A stretch of DNA of 38,965 bases from CAYLYP01 sp964387795 (lineage in GTDB: Bacteria > Bacteroidota > Bacteroidia > Bacteroidales > UBA7960). Where the stretch lies: positions 1 to 38,965 of the forward strand of contig CAYLYP010000024.1 of NCBI GenBank assembly GCA_964387795.1, read 5' to 3'. The notes below the pieces were generated by a model. That model saw only the letters and a list, made by a program, of their open reading frames with translations, was not told the DNA's origin and searched no databases. Below are positions 1 through 8,500 of the stretch, in pieces. Position 1 is the stretch's first letter, and each line of letters opens with the position of its first letter. The position numbers were made by a program, and so were the translations under genes.

Positions 1-646
1 TTCGTCCGTTTCCATCGTCGAATGGATGAATTGTCACGAACCATAAATGTGCAATCGCAGCTTTGAGAACCAAATCTATGTCATGTTCGTTTTCAAACCA
101 ATCAAAGAATTTTGCCATTTCTGTTTCTATCTTGTCAGAACCTGGGGCTTGATAGTGAACTTTTTCTTTTCCAATAGATCCTGATACAACTTGCATTGGA
201 CCAGTCGTATCTTTTCTCCAGTCTGCAACTGTGATTTTATAAAAATTGCTCCAAGCTGATGGGAACAGTGCTGCATGCCAACCAAACAACCTGTCTTTTG
301 TCAAAGGCGCAACATATCTTTGAGTAGCGTCAAGCATCATTTCAACTATTCCGTCAACCTGACGTTCCGATTCAACTGCTCCTGCAATATCAATTCCAAG
401 TCGTCGGGCAATTGAAGAACGTACTTGTTCAATCTCCAAAAATTCACCTTCTATTTCTGATGATTTAATAACATCTAAAGTAAGCGTGTTCAATACTGCT
501 TCATTTTGCAAATCAAAACCAAGCGATTCCATTTTTCCTAAAAGCCTTCCTTGTTTATTTCTGGCTTCACCAAGTTTTATCATCACTTTTTTATTGTCCC
601 AGGTGAAGTCTGTCCAGTTTTCTTTTTGGTAAATATAGGTTTCCAT
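1..646 (-). CDS. Fic family protein (DUF4172-Fic), 3' end outside window
   Basis: Partial gene; 215 codons are visible and the C-terminus lies beyond the left edge. The last visible residues are HPFDDGNGR, the Fic active-site loop whose His drives transfer of a nucleotide monophosphate (usually AMP) to a hydroxyl on a target protein. The N-terminus (ETYIYQKENWTDFTWD) looks like the DUF4172 domain that precedes Fic in many Bacteroidota proteins. SSEIEG at about residues 62-67 fits the class II inhibitory motif (S/T)xxxE(G/N), whose Glu blocks ATP binding, so the enzyme is probably autoinhibited. I chose the ATG at 646 because conserved residues begin right after it; a later start at 583 would remove the DUF4172 beginning. 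Target and C-terminal domain cannot be seen. Family call secure; AMP transfer inferred. Confidence 0.93.
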   Translation of the reverse strand, partial: METYIYQKENWTDFTWDNKKVMIKLGEARNKQGRLLGKMESLGFDLQNEAVLNTLTLDVIKSSEIEGEFLEIEQVRSSIARRLGIDIAGAVESERQVDGIVEMMLDATQRYVAPLTKDRLFGWHAALFPSAWSNFYKITVADWRKDTTGPMQVVSGSIGKEKVHYQAPGSDKIETEMAKFFDWFENEHDIDLVLKAAIAHLWFVTIHPFDDGNGR

Positions 647-708
647 TCTCCGCAAATTATGCGACAAATATATGCTTTATTCTCCGCAAATAAAACTTTC
701 TCCGCAAA
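646..708 (-). promoter_or_regulatory. Three TTTGCGGAGAA repeats over the Fic promoter, probable operator
   Basis: Read on the minus strand, the 11-mer TTTGCGGAGAA occurs exactly three times, at 698-708, 680-690 and 646-656 on plus-strand numbering. The last copy ends on the A of the Fic start codon. Start-to-start spacings are 18 and 34 bp. A perfect -7 box lies between the second and third copies. The arrangement suits a repressor that covers promoter and start region; self-regulation by the Fic protein is inference. Confidence 0.7.
665..672 (-). promoter_or_regulatory. -7 box of the Fic promoter
   Basis: The minus strand reads TATATTTG, a perfect match to the Bacteroidota -7 box TAnnTTTG. 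The -33 region is weak (TTTT about 19 bp upstream). Transcription would start near 658, giving a leader of about 12 nt. Confidence 0.5.
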
Positions 709-1519
709 ATATGCATAGATTATTTTATTGATCTCCACAATATCGGTTTTTAGCATGTAGGGACATGCCATGGCATGTTCCCACAACATATCGTTTCCCA
801 TTAATATCACCTGTCACTACCGAAAGGTCATCTCAAATTCCTGCATTTGTCGCAGTATGTTGTTATTCAATAATTTGATATTTTTCATAAATATTATTTG
901 GCACCACTAAATACCCTTGTATTCTTAATCGTCAATCGTAAATCGCTAAATCGTAAATTGTTACATCTTAAAACATCAATCGGTTAATACCTTCTCTAAT
1001 ATTTCTCCACTATCCACATGGACGATACTGAACCTGATAAGACCTTGGTATATCCTTGGTAATACCGTGACCTATTCATGATATTGAAAACCAGCTTGTT
1101 AAGTGATTTTTCTTAACATCTGATAACATAAAATTAACAGATATTAACAATGTTGAAATGCTAAACGATTGAATTACAGAATGATAACTAAAATTTAAAA
1201 TCATAATAAATGTTAAAGGATTTTAGGTTTTAATCCTTTTTTTCATTGTTTTTTATAAGTGATGGCAAAAAGTTTAATTGTATTCAGTTCGCACAAGCTT
1301 TGAAATTAGTTTTGTTAAAAAATTTAGATTTATAGCTTTTTTAATATATTTGTAAAGAATCGTATGAAATAAGCTTCCTAATCTTGTATGTATAGCGAAA
1401 GTTTATCAAAGCTTATGTTTATTTGATTCGACAGCTAGTGAAAAAGGCTTGCAGGGCCTGAAGAAAATGAAGTATTAAAAATTTAAACGTTGTGCCCGAC
1501 ACGGATCAGGGGTTTTAGA
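709..1519. other. Long gene-poor gap between the Fic and lipoprotein genes
   Basis: No convincing gene, tRNA or structured RNA is seen. The stretch is very AT-rich. It holds a short run of heptamer-like repeats at 927-963 and a TATATTTG box at 1345-1352, about 170 bp before the lipoprotein start, which could be its -7 element but has no good -33 partner. Confidence 0.5.
927..963. repeat. Short degenerate tandem repeat, unit about 7 bp
   Basis: Successive units read AATCGTC, AATCGTA, AATCGCTA, AATCGTA and AATTGTTA, so AATCGT-like units recur every 7-8 bp. It lies in noncoding DNA; no function is visible. Confidence 0.6.
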
Positions 1520-1927
1520 ATGAAAATTGCAAACAAGGTTTTATGGATTTTAATGGTATTGCCATTTGTATTTTCGTCATGTAGCAATAGTATTTCCGAA
1601 CAGCTAAAAACAGAAATGCAAAAACTGAAAAGCCAATGCCCCATGGATCAGGGTGATGGCGTTATTATGACTGATGTTAACTTTTATGAAAATGAAAAAG
1701 TATTGGAATATGTTTGTTCTGTTGAAGGAATTGAAGAAATAGATGAAACAGTTACCGTGATAATGAAACAGGCAATAGTTGATGCATTGGGCAGTGATTT
1801 GTCAACATTTGAATCATTATCTGTAAAAACGATTTTGAATGAGGATTATCGTTTTAGATATATTTATACCAATACAGCAGGCAAAAAACTTTGCGAAATT
1901 GATATTACAAAAAACGATTTGCCTTAG
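1520..1927 (+). CDS. Small predicted lipoprotein, function unknown
   Basis: A 135-residue protein. The N-terminus has a Lys, a hydrophobic stretch (VLWILMVLPFVF) and the lipobox-like FSSC, so it is probably a lipoprotein processed at that Cys. The mature part is acidic and begins with a helical segment containing a CPM motif; I do not recognise the family. I chose the ATG at 1520 because it starts directly at the signal peptide; the in-frame codon at 1490 would add ten residues that do not look like a signal sequence. It ends in TAG and is followed 35 nt later by a strong terminator, so it is probably a single-gene transcript. Confidence 0.72.
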   Translation: MKIANKVLWILMVLPFVFSSCSNSISEQLKTEMQKLKSQCPMDQGDGVIMTDVNFYENEKVLEYVCSVEGIEEIDETVTVIMKQAIVDALGSDLSTFESLSVKTILNEDYRFRYIYTNTAGKKLCEIDITKNDLP

Positions 1928-1951
1928 TATCCGGTTTTAATCAAGAATCAA

Positions 1952-1991
1952 AAAACAAAGCAGCCGGGCCAAGGTCCGGCTGTCTTGTTTT
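1952..1991 (+). terminator. Rho-independent terminator after the lipoprotein gene
   Basis: The GC-rich arms AGCCGGGCC and GGTCCGGCT (1962-1981) pair with one G-U. An outer AAAACAA/TTGTTTT pairing encloses the hairpin and also supplies the T run. The structure is nearly symmetrical, so it may work in both directions. Confidence 0.85.
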
Positions 1992-2176
1992 TTACAGGCC
2001 CGATATTCGCTTTAAATACAGTAATCAGGTAATAGACATTATGGTTAAAAAATGCCCTAAATGCTATTCGGGACATAAGAAAATGCTGTTTTGAGGCTTT
2101 TGTAAATTGCTTGCGACCTGATACTATTGATGTCCAGGTTGATTTAATGGGAGTAATGCTAGAGCATACAAATAAA

Positions 2177-2204
2177 AAAAGCGCCCTGAAACTGTTATCA
2201 GGGC
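2177..2204 (-). terminator. Terminator of valS
   Basis: On the minus strand, GCCCTGA (2204-2198) and TCAGGGC (2189-2183) form a 7-bp stem with an 8-nt loop. They are followed by GC and a run of T, 25 nt beyond the valS stop. The 200 bp between this hairpin and the lipoprotein terminator hold no supported gene. Confidence 0.85.
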
Positions 2205-2228
2205 ACTTGAACAAATGCATTGAATAAA

Positions 2229-4862
2229 TTATTTTTTAAGTCCTTTAAGCTGGTCTTCAATAACTTTGATGCGGGCAAGGGCATCAGATTGTTTTTTGCG
2301 TTCCATCTCAACAACTTTTGCGGGTGCATTATTTACAAAACTTTCATTTTCAAGCTTTTTGCCAACTGATAATAGAAAGCCCTGCTGGTATTTAAGGTCT
2401 TCCTCAAGCTTTTTGATTTCTTCATCAATGTTGATATTTGCTGAAACAGGGATATAAAACTCTGTTGTATCAACCAGGAAAGAAAAAGCATTTTCAACCT
2501 TATCAGAGGTATAATCGATGGCAGAGAGGTTGCAAAGTTTTTCAACAATGGCATCAAAAGTATCATCAGCCTTTTGTTCAAAATTCTTTCTGATAATAAG
2601 CTTCACCTGCTCCTTGTTTGGAATGGATTTATCCTGGCGGATGTTCCTGATGGCCATGATAGCTTTTTGGGCTGTATCAAAGGCTTTAAGGATTTCAGGA
2701 TTGTGGGCTTGTGCAACAGGAATTGAAGAAATCATGATGCTTTCGCATTCGTTTTCATCCTTAAGGTATTGATATAATTCCTCGGTGATGAAAGGCATGA
2801 ACGGATGAAGTATTTTCAGGAGTTTTTTAAATATTTCAATCGTCTTTTTATAGGTAATCGGGTCAATAGGAGCCTGGTAAGCAGGTTTGATCATCTCAAG
2901 GTACCATGAGCAGTAATCATCCCAGATTAGCTTATAAATAGCAAGCAAAGCATCAGTAATCCTGAATTTATTAAAATGGTCATCGATGAGTGCGATGGTT
3001 TGGTTTAAGTTGGATTCAAACCAATTGATGGCTGTAGCGGCATATTGAGGCTGGGCAAGCTTATCGTCAATTGACCAGCTTTGTGTAAGCCTGAAAGCAT
3101 TCCAAATTTTATTGCTGAAATTACGGCCTTGTTCGCACAATGACTCATCAAAAGGTAAATCATTGCCGGCAGGGGATGAGAACAACATCCCGGTCCTAAC
3201 GCCATCAGCACCATATTGGGCAATAAGTTGTAATGGGTCAGGTGAGTTTCCGAGCGATTTAGACATTTTTCTACCCAGTTTATCCCTAACAATACCGGTG
3301 AGGTACACATTATGGAAAGGCACCTGTTTGTGGTATTCCAGTCCGGCCATAATCATACGTGCAACCCAGAAGAACAGTATCTCGGGAGCAGTAACGAGGT
3401 CATTGGTTGGATAGTAATATTTGATATCAGGGTTTTCAGGGTTCCTGATACCGTCGAAAACGCTGATTGGCCATAACCATGAAGAGAACCAGGTATCCAA
3501 AACATCTTCATCCTGTTTTAGGTCGGATACCTGAAGTGAAGGATTATATTTCTCCCTTGCGATAGAAAGTGCAGCTTCAATACTTTCCGCCACAACAATA
3601 TGTCCATCGGGAAGGTAATAAGCAGGTATCCGCTGTCCCCACCAAAGTTGGCGTGAAATACACCAGTCCCTAACATTTTCCATCCAATGGCGGTAAATGT
3701 TTTTAAATTTCGCAGGGTGGAACTTAATTGTATCATTCATTACCACCTCAAGGGCTGGTTTGGCCATTTCTTCCATCTTCATGAACCATTGCAATGAAAG
3801 CTTTGGTTCGATAACCTCATCCGTTCTTTCCGAAAAACCTACATTGTTAACAATCTCTTCAGTTTTAACAAGGTGGCCTTTTTCTTCAAGGTCTTTTGCG
3901 ATTTTCTTCCTGACAACAAAACGGTCTTCATTTACATAAAGCAGTGCTTTCTCGTTCAGGGTGCCATTGTCGTTAAAGATGTCAATGGAAGGGAGGTTGT
4001 GTTTAATGCCCAGGTTGTAGTCGTTGATATCATGGGCAGGGGTAACTTTAAGGGCACCCGTTCCAAAATCTTTATCAACATACTCGTCAAAGATAAAGGG
4101 GATAGGCCTGTTGATTAAAGGCACCAGGGCTTTTTTCCCTTTAAGGTGGGCATAACGGGGGTCTTCGGGATGAACACAGATTGCAGTATCGCCCAAAATG
4201 GTTTCAGGACGGGTGGTGGCAATGGTAACCCATTCATCAACAGTTCCTTCAATTTTATATCTTAGGTAATAAAATTTGGAATTCAATTCTTTATAAATTA
4301 CTTCTTCATCCGATAAAGCTGTAAGCGCTTTAGGATCCCAGTTGACCATCCTTACGCCGCGGTAAATTAAGCCTTTGTTATATAAATCAACAAAAACCTT
4401 AATAACAGATTCCGACATTGCAGGATCCATAGTAAATTTGGTGCGTTCCCAGTCGCAGGAGGCACCCAGTTTTTTCAATTGTTGAAGGATGATACCGCCA
4501 TGTTTTTCTTTCCAATCCCAGGCATGCTCAAGGAATTTCTCGCGTGAGAGGCTTTTTTTATCAATACCTTCTTCCCTGAGTTTTGCAACTACTTTTGCCT
4601 CGGTAGCAATAGAGGCATGGTCGGTTCCGGGAAGCCAGCATGCATTCTTTCCAAGCATTCGTGCCCTGCGCACAAGCACATCCTGAATGGTATTGTTTAA
4701 CATGTGGCCCATGTGAAGCACCCCTGTTACATTGGGAGGGGGGATGACGATTGTATAAGCTTCACGATGGTCGGGAGTGCTGTTAAAATATCCATTTTTC
4801 ATCCAGATGGAATACCATTTTTCTTCGGCAGCCGAAGGAGAGTATTGCTTGGGAAGTTCCAT
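2229..4862 (-). CDS. valS: Valyl-tRNA synthetase
   Basis: An 877-residue class I aminoacyl-tRNA synthetase that charges tRNA(Val) in the cytoplasm. PPPNVTGVLHMGHML holds the HIGH signature (residues 50-53). GRKMSKSLGN holds KMSKS (532-536). The editing (CP1) domain lies between them and includes ATTRPETILGDTA and GTGALKVTPAHD. An anticodon-binding helical domain follows, and the last 70 residues are the ValRS C-terminal coiled-coil arm (EEIKKLEEDLKYQQGFL). Length and motif order are normal. The gene stands alone with its own promoter box and terminator. The opposite-strand open frames inside it are shadows. Confidence 0.98.
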   Translation of the reverse strand: MELPKQYSPSAAEEKWYSIWMKNGYFNSTPDHREAYTIVIPPPNVTGVLHMGHMLNNTIQDVLVRRARMLGKNACWLPGTDHASIATEAKVVAKLREEGIDKKSLSREKFLEHAWDWKEKHGGIILQQLKKLGASCDWERTKFTMDPAMSESVIKVFVDLYNKGLIYRGVRMVNWDPKALTALSDEEVIYKELNSKFYYLRYKIEGTVDEWVTIATTRPETILGDTAICVHPEDPRYAHLKGKKALVPLINRPIPFIFDEYVDKDFGTGALKVTPAHDINDYNLGIKHNLPSIDIFNDNGTLNEKALLYVNEDRFVVRKKIAKDLEEKGHLVKTEEIVNNVGFSERTDEVIEPKLSLQWFMKMEEMAKPALEVVMNDTIKFHPAKFKNIYRHWMENVRDWCISRQLWWGQRIPAYYLPDGHIVVAESIEAALSIAREKYNPSLQVSDLKQDEDVLDTWFSSWLWPISVFDGIRNPENPDIKYYYPTNDLVTAPEILFFWVARMIMAGLEYHKQVPFHNVYLTGIVRDKLGRKMSKSLGNSPDPLQLIAQYGADGVRTGMLFSSPAGNDLPFDESLCEQGRNFSNKIWNAFRLTQSWSIDDKLAQPQYAATAINWFESNLNQTIALIDDHFNKFRITDALLAIYKLIWDDYCSWYLEMIKPAYQAPIDPITYKKTIEIFKKLLKILHPFMPFITEELYQYLKDENECESIMISSIPVAQAHNPEILKAFDTAQKAIMAIRNIRQDKSIPNKEQVKLIIRKNFEQKADDTFDAIVEKLCNLSAIDYTSDKVENAFSFLVDTTEFYIPVSANINIDEEIKKLEEDLKYQQGFLLSVGKKLENESFVNNAPAKVVEMERKKQSDALARIKVIEDQLKGLKK

Positions 4863-4919
4863 TTTTTATTAAATTTCTTAGATTGTTTGTGCTCTGTTCA
4901 AAGGTTAAAAAAAACCCGA

Positions 4920-4927
4920 CAAAGTTA
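4920..4927 (-). promoter_or_regulatory. -7 box of the valS promoter
   Basis: The minus strand reads TAACTTTG, a perfect TAnnTTTG box, about 58 bp before the valS start codon. No clear -33 TTTG is seen at the usual 19-21 bp, so the call rests on this box and its position. Confidence 0.45.
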
Positions 4928-4978
4928 TGAAAAAATACTTGTTATAGGGTTGAAATCCTTAAAGCTTTTAAGAATTAA

Positions 4979-5208
4979 TTAGGGTCTGTTGAAAAGCGTT
5001 AAACAAGCAGGATGCATATCATATATGTTGCCATTTTTTTAATACCCGGTGTATGGATTTATTTCGTCGGTGCTAAGATATTTGCATTTTGTTTGCGTTA
5101 GTCTATAAAGCATCATCAACTTCGTTGCCATTGGCTCATTGTATTATTAACAATTTTGCCTTGTTCCCTTGCATCTGATACCTTAAAGACTTTTTCAGCA
5201 GATCCTAA
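4979..5208 (+). mobile_element. 230-bp MITE-like element, copy A
   Basis: The ends are imperfect inverted repeats: TTAGGGTCTGTTGAAAA on the left, and TTAGGATCTGCTGAAAA when the right end is read on the other strand. The element has no open frame of note. It matches 31773-32002 in inverted orientation, and both copies are exactly 230 bp by these ends. The best conserved part is an inner block at about 5077-5133, containing GTTTGCGTTAGTCT and AAAGCATCATCAACTT. Short terminal inverted repeats and no coding capacity fit a MITE mobilised by a transposase elsewhere; the transposase family is not identifiable here. No clear target duplication. Confidence 0.75.
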
Positions 5209-5471
5209 GAAATCAAAACAATAATACATAGCCAGAATGTATATATGACAACTGTTTATATTTGCAATTGTATTGACAAATGGATTATTAACAAAATAAA
5301 GGCCAACAAAAAAAACTTTCAGTATTTAATCTGTTTTCCAAATATTTATCTTATTATAAAATATTTGATAGTGATATAAATAAAAGTATGGGTTCGATAT
5401 AAAAATTTATCAAACTCTTTATATATTGAATTTATGCATATAAAATTTAAGTGTATTTTTTTGGAATTAGT

Positions 5472-5502
5472 TTTGAATCAAATAAAAAAAGCCTTAAATT
5501 TC
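5472..5502 (+). promoter_or_regulatory. Promoter of the C25 protease gene
   Basis: TTTG (5472-5475), a 19-bp spacer and TAAATTTC (5495-5502) match the Bacteroidota pattern TTTG-N19-21-TAnnTTTG with one mismatch. Transcription would start near 5509, leaving a leader of about 55 nt. Confidence 0.55.
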
Positions 5503-5563
5503 GGGCGAAAATGATTGAACCAAATCATTGTAAAATCAAGACTACTAACCAAAAGTATTTTTT

Positions 5564-8500
5564 ATGAGATTAATTTCGCGCTTATTCCTAAAAGCTTTAG
5601 TTTTAGGTGTATTAACATGTTTTGTATTGCCTCTTGGTGCCCAGGTGGTAAGCAAGACCTATTCGGATTCCTGGGGCAAACAGGGATTTAACATTGCTGC
5701 AACAAAGAGCAATGGGATAGAGGTTATCTATTCGTTAAAGGAATTTAGTATTAATGAGACAACTGAAAAAGGAATTACCTGGCATACTGTAAGTACACCA
5801 GGCGTATTTTTGTTTTCAGACCCAGGCACACCTGAATTACCATCAAGCGGGCGTTATATTGCTATACCCAAGGGTGCAAAAGCAAATATCCAGATACTTG
5901 ACAGTAGGTATGAGACTTATGAGAACATAGAAGTTATCCCTTCAGCACCGCTGCCATTTGATAGTGAGCCTGTTTTGGCTGACAGGGTTAAATCTGCAAA
6001 GGTTTATGAAAAGGATGCATTTTTCCCTGCTGAAGCTGCTACAATATCTGAAGTAACCGAGATAAGGGGTTTTGATGTTGTAATGCTTGGCATATCTCCA
6101 TTTCAGTACAATCCTGTAAAAAAGGAATTGAAAGTATTGCGTGATATAAAAGTTGAAGTAACTTATGATAACGGAAAAGGTTTTTATTCAGAAGAGAGAT
6201 ACAGAAGCCCCTGGTGGGATCAGATCCTTGATGATGTGATTGTAAACTTTTCACAATTACCAAAACCTGATTACAAAAGCCGTTATAATAATATCAAAGA
6301 TGCCACAGGTTTTGAATATCTGATTGTTGTTCCTGATCAAGCTGATTTTCTGGCATGGGCGGATACCATTAAAGAATTCAGGACCAAACAAGGTATTTAT
6401 ACCGGCATTGTTACAACTACTGAAATTGGCGGAAACACCGTTAATGAAATAACAAATTATGTTGCAAATGCATATAATACATGGGAAATACCTCCTGTAG
6501 CAGTATTGCTGATGTCAGACTACAGTGCCCCCGGCACCACAACAGGTATTACTTCTCCAAGTTTTCAACACCCATACTCGGAAACATATATTACAGATAA
6601 CAGATATGCGGATGTTACTGAAGACTTATTGCCTGAAATAGCTTTTGCCCGAATGACAGCAAACAATGCTGATCAATTGGAAATAATGGTTAAGAAGTTC
6701 ATCAACTATGAAACGAATCCCCCAACCAACCCATCATTTTATGATAATCCGATTACTGCATTGGGTTGGCAGACCGAACGTTGGTTCCAGATTTGCTCAG
6801 AAGTTGTTGGTGGTTTCTGGAAAAACTCTTTAGGCAAGAACCCTGTACGTGTTAATGCAATTTATCAGGGAACTCCTGGCAGCAGTTGGTCAAGTGCCAC
6901 AAATACAGCAGCAGTAGTGAATTATTTTGGTCCAACAGGACGAAATTATATCCCTGCAACCCCTGCAGAGCTTGGAGGATGGTCAGGCGGAACTCCTGCT
7001 ATGATAAACACTGCAATAAACAATGGCGCATTTATGCTTCAGCATCGTGACCATGGTGGTGAAGATGGTTGGGGAGAACCTGCATACAATAATGGGAGTA
7101 TTAGTGGCCTTACTAACACTGATCTTTCATTCATTATGTCAATCAACTGCCTTACCGGAAGGTTTGATTATAGCTCAGAGGTGTTTACAGAAAAATTCCA
7201 CCGTTATACATATAATGGTCAGGCAAGTGGCGCCTTAGGGCTTATTGCTGCATCCCAGGTTTCCTATTCATTTGTTAATGATGTGTATGTATGGGGACTC
7301 ATGGACAATATGTGGCCTGAATTCATGGAAGATTATGGCAATCATACGATTAACCGTAAACTGATGCCTGCATTCGGTAATATTGCAGGTAAATTTTTCC
7401 TTGCACAAAGCTCATGGCCTTATAATACTGACGATAAAGACATAACTTTTGACTTGTTCCACCATCATGGTGATGCTTTCTTAAGGGTTTATTCTGAAGT
7501 TCCTCAGGACATGGCTATCACCAGCCCTGATGTAATTATATATGGACAAAACAGTATCACTGTTCAGGCCGAAGAAGATGCTTATGTTGCCCTAAGCTGG
7601 TATGATGAGCAGAATGGTGAAAGCCGTATTATTGCAGTTGGCGAAAGCACAGGCACCGATATGGAACTTGAATTCTCTGAATTGGCCCCAGTAGGTTCAA
7701 CAGTATTGTTAACAGCAACAAAACAAAACTGCTACCGTTATACAAAAGAGATGCTTGTAATCCCACCTGATGGAGCGTATGTAGTCCGCAAATCTTTTAC
7801 AATTGACGACAGCATGGGCAACAATAATGGGAAAGCAGATTTTGGCGAATCTTTTTATATCAACCTTTCATTGGAAAATGTTGGTAACGAAAATGCTGAG
7901 AACGTTGTTGTAAACCTTGCTACCAATAATGAATATGTTCTTTCTTTAAGCCTTGCCGAGCAGGTTGAATTTGGTACTATCCAACCGGGACAGGTAATAG
8001 GTTCAACCCAGAAATTCTTGGTAAGTCTTGATGAAGCTACACCTGATCAACAAAGCCTTTCTTTTGAATTGATTATTGAAGATGCTTCAAAAGCTACCTA
8101 TAATTCAACTGTATCATTCAGGGCAAATGCCCCGGTATTTAAGGTTTCCCAAGTATTGGTAGATGATTCTGAAAATGGTGATGCAAATGGACGACTTGAT
8201 GCAGGAGAAACAGCAACCCTAAGTTTTGTTACCCAAAACACAGGACATGCGATTGCATCTGCACCATTGGCACAAATAATTATGGATACACCATATTTGA
8301 GCTTTGAAGAGGATAGCTTTACTTCAAGTGCAATTAATGAAGGTGAAACAGTTAATATTTCATTTGCTGTGACTGCACACCCAAGCATTGTAGATGGAAC
8401 TTCATTCATTGGTACATTTAAAATCGCCCAGGGCTTCCAGTTTGAAATGCCTTATGAACTGATTGTTGGCCAATTGCCCCAGATTGTTATCGGGGAAGGT

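Noticed and set aside
646..708. Three spaced repeats considered as a CRISPR array
   Set aside because: The 11-bp units and unequal 7- and 23-bp gaps do not fit CRISPR repeat and spacer lengths, and no cas gene is present.
583..810. Minus-strand open frame of 75 codons overlapping the Fic start
   Set aside because: It is out of frame with the clear Fic N-terminus and runs across the promoter repeats; it has no protein-like pattern.
2041..2094. Short plus-strand frame reading MVKKCPKCYSGHKKMLF, like the start of a zinc-ribbon transposase
   Set aside because: Only 17 codons, and no continuation of a transposase in any frame afterwards; probably chance.
1948..2220. Minus-strand open frame of 90 codons after the valS gene
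   Set aside because: It spans both terminator hairpins and has no signal, domain or coding pattern.
4704..4982. Plus-strand open frames opposite valS, including one running past its start
   Set aside because: They mirror the codons of a highly conserved gene on the other strand and show no independent domain or start signal.
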